A stretch of 64,000 nucleotides of DNA, from NCBI GenBank assembly GCA_028023455.1, contig JAQFVV010012395.1, forward strand, positions 2,852,001 through 2,916,000, given 5' to 3'. Below the pieces are notes generated by a model, which was given only the letters and a program-made list of their open reading frames with translations, made no database searches and was not told the DNA's origin. This stretch comes from Epiperipatus broadwayi (lineage: Eukaryota > Onychophora > Udeonychophora > Euonychophora > Peripatidae). Shown here in pieces: positions 11,026 through 22,482 of this stretch; the first letter of the stretch is position 1, and each line of letters starts with the position of its first letter. Made by a program: the position numbers and the translations under genes.

Positions 11026-14000
11026 TTTAAAATGCTATCATAAGTAAGCAATGCGAATATGGCTTAAGTCTTAAATGACTAATGAAATAATTTAAGCTTA
11101 AATAAAGCAATAATATCATGCGTAATGCCATGATAAAATAATAACCCACTCAGCATCGTACATATAACTTTAATAAATTTAGGATGTCGAAAATAGAAGA
11201 GGGAAAAATATTATTTTTCCTATTTAACAAGCCCAAGTATTTTTAAACGATAATATATAAGCTAATGCTTGATGGAGTAAAAGCAATAAATAATTATTTA
11301 AATAGGTTAGTAATTAAAATCATTTTAGAAAACATAGAATGCATCTAAATAAATAGTGTCAACAACAAAAAGTTTATCTTATCCCATAATATGACATTTT
11401 AAACAATCCGCCATTAAGCATACATTTCAAAATATTTAACTGAGCGAACAGCGTTTAACTATTTAAATATTCCAAAAATATCGGAATAATGATTGAAATA
11501 ATCTAAGTTCGCTAGATTGAAACATTAGCATACTAAAACTAATTTAATAAGATACATAGTTTAAATAAGTTTTGCCGCATGAAAATAATATAATTAGAAT
11601 GTGAAACGTAAAACTAGTGATAGATTTAAAATATATATAATTCTGTGCTAGCGTTTCAAAGAACAAGTTTAAAACTTAAGAGAGAAAATCACAAATTTAA
11701 CGATAATTAAGTTTATAGTCAGTTACCAAATAAATAAAAATTACATTATGATTACAATTAAGATTTAGGAAAGAAGTGAAGTGAGGAGAATTAAGAGTTC
11801 ATTCTTCGGCAGAACGGATTACCTTTAGAAGTTATGATGGCCACTTATAATAACGTATACGAAGTTTAGCAAGGCACAATATTAATAAAATAATGGTAGG
11901 CATCCTCCAATATTCTTTTACAGTTAAACATAACAGTTCTCAAGTAGCGATGGCATAGCAGGAAGGCAGGACAGAAACGATCTAAGGTCAGGGAGGCGAA
12001 TTCCTTTTTACTCACAGTTCATTTTGCTTCCCCTCTCTAAATGAACACAAGAGAAGAGAGTGATTTGAACTCCTTTTCCGCGTTCCTAGAACTTCTGCTC
12101 CTCCTATACTTGAAATTTGGCAATATTGGAAGATGTAAACAATACGTTCCAGAAAGCATTATTTAAACATATTTTTAAAATTGCAAATAACTTTAAAATA
12201 TGATTTTTGGTTTGACTTGAAATGAGAATGACATTTTTAAATTGTAATAATACTTTTAAGAATTTTCTGGCATTGCTTTAGCTTTACATTAATCGTATTC
12301 ATTTTTATATCTATAATACATATATGCACATACTCAATTATCTAAGTGAAGGGAATTTACAAGCTTGGAAATAAAATATACTTAAGCTAAAATAATAATT
12401 CAATTGGTTACACATAACCATTTTAAATAAACAGGGTGGAAGTGATATGTGTATATGTATGTTTAACATTCCTAGATGACCAAATAAACATACAAACTGG
12501 TTCAAACCCTACTTTAAAGGTATGTAATGTCATCAGGCAATGAAGTTAAATATGTACCACAGATTTACCACTTCATTATATATATATAATATTACAAATC
12601 GATGTCTGTATTTTCAAATATTTATTTATAAATTTACATATATATAATATTTAAAAGGATGATTTGATGATTGTGGATTGGAAAAGTATAATAAGTAGAA
12701 TATTTTCAAGAATGGAAACGTTGAACTTGGCTAGTAGGATTTCGAAGGATATAGGCTATGCATAGTGACTTCTGATTTCTTTAAGAAGAAGCATTATGCA
12801 TCATATCATATCACTGGTTGTGATTTCTTATGGTGAATGAGTTAGCTCTCACTCAGATTAAGTCATTTTTATCATTATGTTTTTTAAACTAAAATATATA
12901 GTTAATGAATGAGGGTCAGATATATAGTTGCTGTAGACAGCTTGATTTGAATTTAAAACTAAAGACTTTTGAAAATTTTATGTCGTAAATAACTTAACAA
13001 TAATAGCGGTCATTCAGTAGGTACAAAGTAAGTAGTATTTTTTGCCAGGAGGAGATGAACCAGTGGCTAAAAACTGATCTTAGGAATCAGTATATTTTTC
13101 TACAGTAGCAGGAAAAAAAAAAAAATTTCTCAAAGGAAAATATTCCCAAGAAAACATCTTTTATTGGAAAATTAAAGGATTATGTCTAATGATAATATTT
13201 TTTAAAATTTTTGGAATATTTTATTTGATAAAGTGAGGGACATTTGGGGGCGGGGGGGGGGGATTTTGTAGAAGTTTAGCAATTATTAACTACCAACTAG
13301 TCTGGGTTATACATATTTTGTAATGAGCCATAGATAGTCAATAATAAAGACAGTTAACAAATTAAGCAAATAATTATAATTTGTAGTTATCAAACCTGAA
13401 AACATCACCAGTGTTCAGATGCTAACATTTATGATAGGTTTGCATTATAGAAAAACTGAAGGAACATCATTACATGAAACTTTTAAATCCCTGGAAATGG
13501 AATTGTTTTCTTTCATGAAAAATGAACAACTTCTCATGACATATTTTAGTACATTGTCAGGATTCAAATAAAGTTTCAACTACACCATCTCATAAAATAA
13601 AAAAAGAAATAAACAAGAACAAAATTAGCAGCAAATTATAATGGTTCTTGTGGAATTTAGCAAATAATAAATATGAAAGCTTAAAATTCAAACCACTTTA
13701 AGTATATTCAACTCACTTGGCAATGTGTTTGTCTTTAATGTTAATATAATAAATATTTTGTCCATGACTTAGGGATTTAGCTTTGGGAAATGCTAAGAAA
13801 TTTTTAGCCATTCTAATATAGATGGCATATTGTCAACCAGCTAAGAATTCATTATTGATTGTTAAATGGGTAATGAGTTTATTTTAACTGGGAAATAAAA
13901 TAAACATCAATCTATATTATAATGGAATTTTTTGAATGCTCCAAATATTAATATAACAGAACATTAGGTAAGCGAAAGTAAATATTTATATACATTCAAA

Positions 14001-15731
14001 TAAAAATGGTTAACTTTAAATATATACAATAATATTAATCAGTCATCTGTTATGGTGATAATAAATGACTTATAATCTAGCATTGATGGTTGAACTAATT
14101 ACCATCATTCCAAAAATATTTTAATTTGTTTTTCTAGTTTCAATTAATAAAATAAAAAAATGAAACTTTAAAATGCCAAACCATTTAAATAGAAAGTTTA
14201 TTTTCATAAAATTTATTAATGCTTGATCATCATCAGTTATAAATTATTATCTTTATCTCTGCATGTCCCCCAATGAATTTTATGATTTCTCAGGGCTATG
14301 AATATTAATAGCATAGTGGATGTTGATAGAATAATGTTTGGATTGAGTTCAATAAGCAAAGAAAACACAAACTAAAGTTATTAACAATTGATATATAAAC
14401 TTGTTGCTTATGTATTCACAATTATTACTAAGTATAATAAATATAATACAAAATAGTAAAAAATAATAAAAATAATAATTATTAGATGTATTTTAAACTT
14501 AACACTTTAGAATAATTATGTTGATAAGATCTTACCAAATATAATGTTTAAAAAGTTAGAGACCATCGTTTTCTGTAGATATCATTTTTAATTAGATCAT
14601 CCAGGATAGTTGTCCTCCTTGGGCATCAATGACATTAGGTAGAGTACACAGTAAGCCTCTTGATAGGTCTTACAGCACAGTGCATTTCTTTCTTCATGGC
14701 GTGATTAAAGCAAACAATGGCTGGTTTTAGCAAAGTTCAGTTTTAACGTGAATCAGATTGTATCACTCTTGGAGTTTTGACTGATGTGGTGTTTGGTTTT
14801 CTAGCAACACATGCGAGATGGTCTTCCACTAGATAATGTCATACTTGCTGTGGTGGATCTTAGTATTGAAAAAATATTTTTAACATCAGCAAGGCATAGC
14901 AGTGACTATAAATAGAAAAGTTTTAATCAGAAGTTTCTCTTTACTTCATGAGCAGTGCAACCCTGCTTCTTGTGTTAAGGCTTGGAATAGACTAGACTGC
15001 CTTAGTTGTTTGTTTTTGATATACCCCACTTATTATTTTTCACATCTACCATGTGTTCAAAGATGTTTTTCAAAAAATGGATTTATCAAAACCTAGTTAC
15101 AAGATGTAATATCTGTTTATTTATAACAATATGTCTATTGATATTTTTTTTTTCATTCCTTAAATTATAATATAACAATGAAATAAATAGCTTTTCCTTT
15201 TTATTTTATGATAGTGATCGGAAGAAAGAAAATCATTACCAATTTTAAAAATTGATCAATAACATTCTTAATTTTAGTAACCCATAATTTCCAATAACAT
15301 ATTTAGATTTGCCATTCATTTTACTATTATTTATTTAAAACCCCATTCAGAAAACAAATTAGCAAAGGATCACAAAATACTATATATTTTCATAAATCGT
15401 ATAAATTATATTCATTTGCACAGCAGTAAAACCTTTTTTTTTTCTTCTCCTTTATATAATATGAGTTAAAAATTTTTTTATTGTTTTCACTTTTTACAAA
15501 ATATATTTTTTTTATAAAAGTATTTTATAACATTATATAAAAAAAGTCTTATTAGATTTTTTTTTAAAATTATCTAAACTGGTCAGTCCTCTTAAGTGAC
15601 ACATATGTTATGTTTAATACGTGCACATACACACACAGCAACTTATACATTTATTTTTTTGACTATGCAGCTTTGTATTGTAACTAATTTGAGTTGCTAT
15701 TGGATTTGTTCTGTTACAATAATAAAAGAAA
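11026..15731. other. Intron sequence, no gene recognised
   Basis: About 4.7 kb of AT-rich DNA. The part up to about 12120 continues the A-rich composition seen left of Merlin. A G run with one C lies at about 13247-13261. A tRNA B-box-like word (GGTTCAAACCC) at about 12500 has no A box at the right distance. A less AT-rich patch at about 14580-15050 may be an old repeat, but its reading frames have no domain I recognise. Confidence 0.45.
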
Positions 15732-15927
15732 TTTTCAAATCTTGTTTTATTTTTTAAACTATTTCTTATTTTAATTTTTACTTCAGTTTTGACCATATTA
15801 TATGATCATTGTCAAGGATTATTCTTTTTACTCACTTCATTCTTGACAATGATCATACAATATGGTCAAAATATAGAAAGAAAATTGAAATGAAAAATGG
15901 TTTATAAAATAAAACAAGATTTGAAAA
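15732..15927. repeat. MITE-like hairpin with arms of about 85 bases
   Basis: Two arms, about 15732-15819 and 15838-15927, are inverted copies around an 18-base loop. The inner stems TATATGATCATTGTCAAG and CTTGACAATGATCATACA are nearly perfect, and the outer stems TTCAAATCTTGTTTTATTTT and AAAATAAAACAAGATTTGAA are exact. The middle part is diverged. It has no coding capacity; a small MITE or fold-back element is the simplest reading. Confidence 0.75.
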
Positions 15928-16184
15928 AAAAAAAGTATGTGAAATTAATTTGTTTTGTTTATATTGAAATTAAAATACATTATATTTGGAAAGAAAATGG
16001 TGGATAATTTTTTAATAATGAAATAATTAGAGTATTGATTTTATTAAAAAAATAACTAGTACTATGAGGAACGTTTCTGGTTGTAAAAACATTTAATTTC
16101 AACAATCATTAATTTCATAAAAAGTTATTCAAGACAACAGGTTAATGTAGGTGAATCTGGAAAAGCAATTTTAGAAAATATGTG

Positions 16185-16471
16185 TACATACAGTAGCCAC
16201 TGAACATCACATGATCACCATTTCTTATGCTTGCTCATAACTGTTATTAAAACAGGCAAAACTCTCCATACAGTAATGCCACTCAGTGCAAGCCATGGTA
16301 ATCAATGAATGCCAAAAGGCTTGTGCATAAAATCCCTATCTAGTGCCTATTGGATGAGTAGGCACTAGATAGGGATTTTATGCACAAGTCTTCTGGTATC
16401 CATTGATTACTCTGGCTTGCACTGAGTGGCATTACTGTATGGAGAGTTTTGCCTGTTTTACATATAGTAGC
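16185..16471. repeat. Fold-back family A, complete hairpin with 13-bp TSD
   Basis: A 261-bp insertion (16198-16458) flanked by TACATACAGTAGC (16185-16197) and TACATATAGTAGC (16459-16471), a 13-bp target-site duplication with one mismatch. The arms at about 16252-16351 and 16358-16463 are inverted copies; shared pieces are AAACTCTCCATACAGTAATG, CAATGAATGCCA and AAAATCCCTATCTAGTGCC. The left arm also carries the end module AACATCACATGATCACC. There is no protein. Duplications of 13 bp are longer than most DNA transposons make, so LINE-assisted insertion is possible. Confidence 0.85.
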
Positions 16472-17002
16472 AGGGCCATATTTAAGTGGAGGCACAAGAA
16501 GCCTTAATTCAAATGTAAAAGATCTTTGATTGTTTTTATTTTGTAAAATTAAGATATTCTTAAACATTTATAGAAGGAGAACATGTTTTATTTTTTTACT
16601 GATTTTGTGCTCTAGAATTAGAAATGGCAAAAAGTTATTTTTTTTTGTAATAATATCATTTACAAAGAGTCTTAAATCCTGTATGCCAGCCATAACAAGC
16701 CAGATCCATTAGAATCATTTTAACAAACTTGTAAATAATATAATTGTCTATCTAATAAATTGGCATTGCTACAAGAAAGTAATCATCATTTACAAATTGA
16801 TTAAAATGATTCTTTGGATGGGAATGGGGGGGGGGGGGGGAGTAATATGAATTATTATTTTGATTTAGGCATCAGTTTTTCCATAAAGTATTATATTTTC
16901 AACATTATAGATTTAATATCATTGTTTATTTTTGGATTTATTAAAATTATTAGAATTTTTATAATGGAAAAAAAAAATTAAGCTTTCTAATATAGATTAA
17001 AG

Positions 17003-17571
17003 TCTCACGTATCAGATATGATATGTTGAACTCTTTCCATCATTTATGAGTGAATGTTGAATGAACAGAAAATTTTAAACTTTATTTAAACTTTCCAAAT
17101 ACAAACAATTTGTTAGTAATAACACACAAATAGACAATACAGGACAACGTTTCAAGTAATATTATTCTCCACTCTTCTTCAGGTGTTGCTGGCCTATATG
17201 CTCAGTGACAATATTCGCTTAGAAGTTGAACTCGCACCTTTAGATTCTTGAATATCAAATTTAAGGCAAATGCTCTACCAACTGAGCTATTCTGTCAAAG
17301 GCAACATATAGTTCAATTTGTAAGCGAATATTGTCACTGTGCAATATAGGCCAGCAACACCTGAAGAAAAGTGGAGAATAATACTACTTGAAATGTTATG
17401 ACTAACCTGTATTGTCTATTTGTGTGTTATTACTAACAAGTTGTTTGTATTTGGAAAGTTTAAAATTTTCTGTACATTCAACATTCATCATAAATGATGG
17501 AAATAGTCCAACATATCACATCTTATAATATACCATCATTACAAACCTTCAGACAAATTCTCACATATCAG
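17003..17571. repeat. Inverted pair of tRNA-derived SINEs with 13-bp TSD
   Basis: The 543-bp insertion (17016-17558) is flanked by TCTCACGTATCAG (17003-17015) and TCTCACATATCAG (17559-17571). The left half is a minus-strand SINE whose head, read on the reverse strand, contains AATAGCTCAGTTGGTAGAGC, an excellent tRNA A box, and GTGCGAGTTCAAC, a B box (RNA polymerase III promoter). The body shows CCAGCAACACCTGAAGAA and the tail AAAGTTTAAA...TTCTGT. The right half, from about 17313, repeats the body and tail on the + strand but lacks the tRNA head, so the two make one long hairpin. Octopus and other cephalopod genomes are known to carry tRNA-derived SINEs; assignment to a named family would need a library search. 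Confidence 0.85.
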
Positions 17572-17861
17572 GTCTGTAACTAGATATAATATTCTTATTT
17601 AGAATTACAAATAAGTTATAAAGTGTTTAGATTTTCTTCAAGTGTTTTAACATGACTGTCCAACAGGATAGAATTTATCAGTTTGGTAAATCGTTCCTTA
17701 TATTTGAATTAAGTTGATTTTTATTAATAATTCTGACAAATGTGTCATTTAGAATCAGCAAGTAACATCTACATCTCGATAAATACAAAAATTCAATGAA
17801 TTTTTGTATATACGAATGTTAAAGATTGAAATACTTTTTGACATTCATAAACTCTATAGAG

Positions 17862-17968
17862 ATCTCCAGTTAACATCACATGATCACTATTCCATGTACT
17901 TACACAATCTGTTAAAACAGAGCCAAAACTCATGGAGAGTTTGCCTCTGTTTTAATCTCCAGTTAACA
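17862..17968. repeat. Minimal family A insertion with perfect 14-bp TSD
   Basis: ATCTCCAGTTAACA occurs at 17862-17875 and 17955-17968, exactly flanking 79 bp (17876-17954). The insert starts with TCACATGATCACTATTCC and ends CTCTGTTTTA, the same ends as the family A hairpin at 16198-16458, but its arms are only about 25 bases: TAAAACAGAGCCAAAACTC pairs with GAGAGTTTGCCTCTGTTTTA. It is thus a very short version of the same hairpin. Confidence 0.85.
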
Positions 17969-18447
17969 AATAAATTGGGGTAGATACAAATGGCACATAA
18001 CAAATGCATGCTTTCTTTCCCCAATCTGCTGTCTATTCATCCTATGCATATTTTAAATAAATAATAGTAAAAGATTTTTGGGAATATCTTACCTTAGAAA
18101 GTGCAGGTTGGAGTTTTTCCAAGTGTCATCCTCTATACTGGTTTATATTGATGAAATAAAATTATTATTATTATTATTTATATGTAAGTGCCTTTAAAGT
18201 TGAGAATGTTTTTCAAGTAAGACATTGTATATACACACTTTATCAGCTGTAATAGTGTTTCACAAATGAGTGAAATAAATAGTTTAGAAGAAGAATATGA
18301 AAAACTTAACATAATTTTTTTGTTTATTTATTTTAATTTTATTAAAGATTTTCTTAATAATTTTTAAAAGAATTAATCTCCTTGCTTATTTTGTGGTTAT
18401 GTAAGATAATGTAATATCAATGTTTGTTTATTTATTTATTTTTTCAG
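17969..18447 (+). other. Intron 3' end
   Basis: AT-rich sequence with a short TTA microsatellite near 18162-18180. It ends in a good pyrimidine tract and acceptor (TTTATTTTTTCAG) at 18447. Nothing else is recognised. Confidence 0.6.
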
Positions 18448-18540
18448 TTCAAAGAAATAATAAACCACCAGTAGCTATAATTCAGCCAGATCACCAAGTG
18501 GTCAAAGTTCCAAACACAGATATAATTTTGGATGGCTCCC
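18448..18540 (+). CDS. KIAA0319L: KIAA0319-like protein, exon (start of a PKD domain)
   Basis: A 93-base exon. With the carried-over g it reads VQRNNKPPVAIIQPDHQVV and then VPNTDIILDGS, the start of a PKD repeat in this family: the N-P-P-x-A linker that opens each repeat, a strand ending in V-x-x-P, and the L-D-G-S turn. The acceptor is TTTTTTCAG at 18447 and the donor is a consensus GTAAGC at 18541. It ends in phase 1 (one c), which combines with gg of the next exon to give R, restoring the family motif DGSRSTDD. The family usually has four to five such repeats. The flanking introns are 15.9 kb and 8.1 kb. Confidence 0.9.
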
Positions 18541-20089
18541 GTAAGCATTTTTATTATGAATTTAAATATTAGTATTAAGAATGTAAAAAAATGATTGATA
18601 ATTAAATACATATAACTTCTTTAACGAGCGGTTAAAAGCGCATAATTATTGATATTATATAAGTATGTTGAAGATTGTCCTTTTTTTTAAATTCATACTT
18701 ATTATCTATATATATTGACTTATAAACATTTTTCTGTTTATATAATTTTCTATGATATTTCTCTCTCTTTTTTTTTTTTATCTTACTGTTTTCTTAAGTT
18801 AGTATAGGATCCATTGTCATAAGTTTCTTCTGGCTTTGGTCTCCTTCCTCCACCAAACATGGCAATGGTTTTTAATTATAAACAGAAATTTTGACTCCAA
18901 TCTTGTATTTCATCTCATTTTAAAATTATTTTTTAACATTTTCTAATGTTTTCAAATAATAAGTATATTAAAAGAAATTACTTATCTAATAAATCGATGT
19001 TTCTAATGGAATAGCATTCTTACTAATACAAATAAAAATATGCAAATAATATTTATATTACCATACTAGCAGTAAAAAATTTAAAGATTACTATTTTATT
19101 TAAACAACAATCTGATATTAACTTACCATACTGATTGTGAATTTTATTTTTTAGTGCACATATATAATAAATAAATCTCTCATAGCAGTTGTGGTTTTCA
19201 GCGTCCAAAACATTTTCTTCTATAATTAAATTCTATTACTTTTTTTTTTTTTCTAAAATAATCATCATAATTTTTTAAATACAAAGCATGCTCTTCTTGG
19301 CATATACTTCTTTTAATTTAACATTTGACTACAAGAACAATGTATATACTGAACTTCAGATATAATTAGAAGGTATTTGAACACAAACCTTCAAGCTTGC
19401 TTCAGCTATCCATTCCGTCTTATATAACCGACACACATGACCACATACATGTGAAAAAGATAAATGATCTCCAGTATATGTATTTGGTGCTGTTTTTTTC
19501 TGCAGTTGAGCTACCAAGTAATCATAAACTTTATATGTAAGGAACTATTACACACCTTATTATATAACAAGTGATAAAATAATATATGATTGTTGGGTAT
19601 GTCAGTAAATAAATAAAAATATCATTCAAATTAATCATAATTTATAAATGTAATGAATAAAATATGTTCATTTATATTGCTGGAAAGCATAATTAAAGTA
19701 TTGATTGTGATCCTGTCATTTAAATAAATTAATAATTATTAGTTCACGTAATCCCACACAAGGTTGCCATTTATGTTGATTTCTATTTTAATTCAAATTA
19801 TAAATCTGTATTTTTTTGTTTTAAATTAAGTTTTATTTTAATACATAATATAAAATTTGTTATTCAGTTTCTTGTATTAAATTATTTCCAGAAAAATCTT
19901 CCTCTTTATTTTAGCTCGTAATGTAAAATGACAAATTCTCAGTGGACCATAGGCTTAAACTTTTGAATTCCCGTTTTCATTTAAATTTAATGCATTGTTT
20001 TTGTTTTTTTTTTCGTGCATTTTCATTTGTAAAAAGTATATTTAAAAATCAGGAATTGTTATTTAAATTTCTATCAATTAATATTATTA
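18541..20089 (+). other. Intron sequence, nothing recognised
   Basis: AT-rich sequence with a donor-side GTAAGC and long T runs. I see no tRNA-like boxes, inverted pair or protein motif. The less AT-rich patch at about 18800-18890 is too short to classify. Confidence 0.5.
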
Positions 20090-20097
20090 ATTTACTC

Positions 20098-21411
20098 GGT
20101 AGTTTTTTATTCTATCGTGTCAGCCATTTGATAGCGCTATTTATATGCAAAAACACATAAATATGCCATTTATGCGGCCACCATCTTCTAGACCTATATA
20201 TCTATACAAAAAGCACAGAAAGAGGCCATTTAATATGCAGTGGCCAATGATGCTGTTAATTTCTATGCTATAAAACACAGAAAAGATGCCTTTTAAGCGG
20301 TGGCCGGCCTGTTTTAGTGTTATGCACTTTATCCCAATGTTCACAGTTCAATGTTCACTACAGTATAGTGTGAGGGGGTCTTGACTTTAGCCTGCCACAA
20401 CTCTTCAAATATGTATGTCAAATGAATTAGCTTATAAGTTATTTGACCTTCTAACAATTGTCCACCTGTTGCCACTTCCCTACTCAACGTGGAACCTTCA
20501 AATCAATTCGGAAAGGGTAGATCCAAGCAAGATTTCGACAAGATCACACGAATAGTCATGTTTTTGCTAGAACACGTCCGCGATAAAAAAAATGGCTGAC
20601 AGGTTGAAATCGAGCCAACCGCCATCCACAGAAGCCAGCCTGCATGGAGAAATTTATTAATTCTTGCGGATATCAAAAAGGAATATTCCTCTGGCCTACA
20701 TTGCAAGACTAAGATTTGACTTTACAGGGTGACTTGGAGTTCAAGCGGGTTTTGAAATTTGTTGGTAACGTCAAATTGTTCTTGACAAAATTACAGAAAT
20801 TGATGAAGGAAATCGAACAAAAACAAAAAAAAAAATGGTTGTATGAGTGTGAAATTTCTCGTAGTTCTATCCAGGAAACCAAAAGAAATTGTCAAAATAC
20901 CAAATACATTGATTAATTAATCTTGAAATACCCAATTAAAAAGGCATAATAAAACAAAAAAAAAATGATCGAGTTGGAAATTATTAATCATTCTTAATAG
21001 GTGTGCCATTAAGATCCACACACATATTATCTTTCATAGATAGCTGTTGTAAGAAATCAATCAATTAATAAATAATTACTTTTTTTTTCTTTTCAAAAAT
21101 GAGCCGAAAAAGTAAAAGACAATTCAGTAATTAAAGCATTCATTTTTTGGTCACCACAATGTAGTTATAAAGTTTTCATGGAGGGGGGGGGTTACCACAC
21201 GGAATTCTAATATAATAGAATATTTGCAATAACGTATGTTTACGTAAAATTGTTCCAGTAAATGTTATTAAGGAAATTAATGAATTACGTTAACCCATAC
21301 GATTATTATTCTTTCACAAAGAACAGGGTGGGCCCTGCAATGTTTTATATATGTGTTTTTGCTTAGTATTAACACCATCAAGTGGTTGATGCGATAGAAT
21401 AGAAAAGTACC
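20098..21411. mobile_element. TIR element, family E copy 1 (1314 bp)
   Basis: The left end GGTAGTTTTTTATTCTATCG and the reverse complement of the right end, GGTACTTTTCTATTCTATCG, match, and inverted similarity continues through the CCACTTGATGG-type segment for about 60 bases. Flanking octamers ATTTACTC (20090-20097) and ATTTACTT (21412-21419) look like an 8-bp duplication with one mismatch. Inside the left end are three imperfect repeats of about 60 bases (about 20144-20310), each with an AAAACACA word followed by a GGCC-containing block. The interior has short open frames on both strands at 20503-20706 and 20716-20916 with no domain I recognise. A second copy lies inverted at 22483. An 8-bp duplication fits hAT, Merlin or P-type enzymes; I cannot choose. 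Confidence 0.75.
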
Positions 21412-21419
21412 ATTTACTT

Positions 21420-22474
21420 TTATACTTTATTTGTTACCATTTTCATATAAAATTTTAATTATTTTTGTTGTAAAGACCCTTATTTATTTTAAATTATTCC
21501 AAAATATGATTACAAATAATATATTAAATCATTAATTAAAATCAGAAATAAAATTTATTATTATAAAATAAAGGTGAACTGTTTTATTTCATTAAAAAGT
21601 CATTTCATTAGACAGAAAAAATGTTCAATACTTACACTTTTTTTTCTTTACATGGTGGATATAATGAAAATAATGCTTTGCTTATTTTTGATGCTTATTT
21701 GTTATAACAAAATTTAGCTCTTATTTTTTCCAAAAATAGTTTCTCAGTATTGAATACATTTTGTACCATATGGATTTTTTTAGATGAGAGCAGTGAACTT
21801 TTAAAAATGGTGATTAGAATTTTTTGTTTCATCAGACCATTATTTCAATCATTATCAGAACTACTTTTGTGATTTTGGCTCACAATTTTCATATTTGATT
21901 CAGTTTACAATTTCTAGATTTACTGTTAGACTCAATTTCACGTCAGATGAATGTCCACATGTTGACAAAAATTTATAGAAGTAGAAAACCATGGGGAGCT
22001 CACTCACAGCACATACTGCTTATGGATAGTTATTTTGACTGAATTATTTTACTTTAATCCTAGAATAACTTTGTTTGACTCACTGTCTTACACTGTTGTT
22101 TGAATCAGTTGCTTTCTTTTGTATTAAATTCATCAGAAAAAAATTCATTATCAAGCAAATAAATTGTAAATAAAATTTGTTTTTAACAAACTTTGTTTTA
22201 AAGTTTTATATTAAAATGTATTCTTGATACATAATATTTTCAAACACTTGGTTTATATTAATATAATATTTAATTTCTTGGGATTCATATTTTTGAGTAA
22301 CTGCTTTAACTTCATAAAAAAAATATACTTGGAATCAAATTATATCAATTCTAGCATTAGTGTATTAATCAATTCATGAAGAGAACAAATAAATATACAA
22401 ATTTTATCTTTCAGATTTTTTTTTTTTATACTTGATTCATTTGAACTAAAATTTGTGATTTTAGTGATCTAAGA
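21420..22474 (+). other. Spacer between the two inverted family E copies
   Basis: About 1.05 kb of intron with no recognised feature. It would form the loop of the hairpin made by the flanking inverted elements. Confidence 0.55.
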
Positions 22475-22482
22475 TAAATTTT

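Noticed and set aside
12495-12520. B-box-like word GGTTCAAACCC, considered as a tRNA or SINE head
   Set aside because: No A box at the proper distance, no clover-leaf stems and no SINE core nearby.
14902-15096. 64-residue open frame in a less AT-rich patch
   Set aside because: No motif, splice signal or second copy supports it; it may be an old repeat.
17205-17310. A functional tRNA gene, because of the excellent A and B boxes
   Set aside because: The acceptor stems do not pair, the sequence continues into the SINE core and tail, and it lies inside a duplication-flanked insertion.
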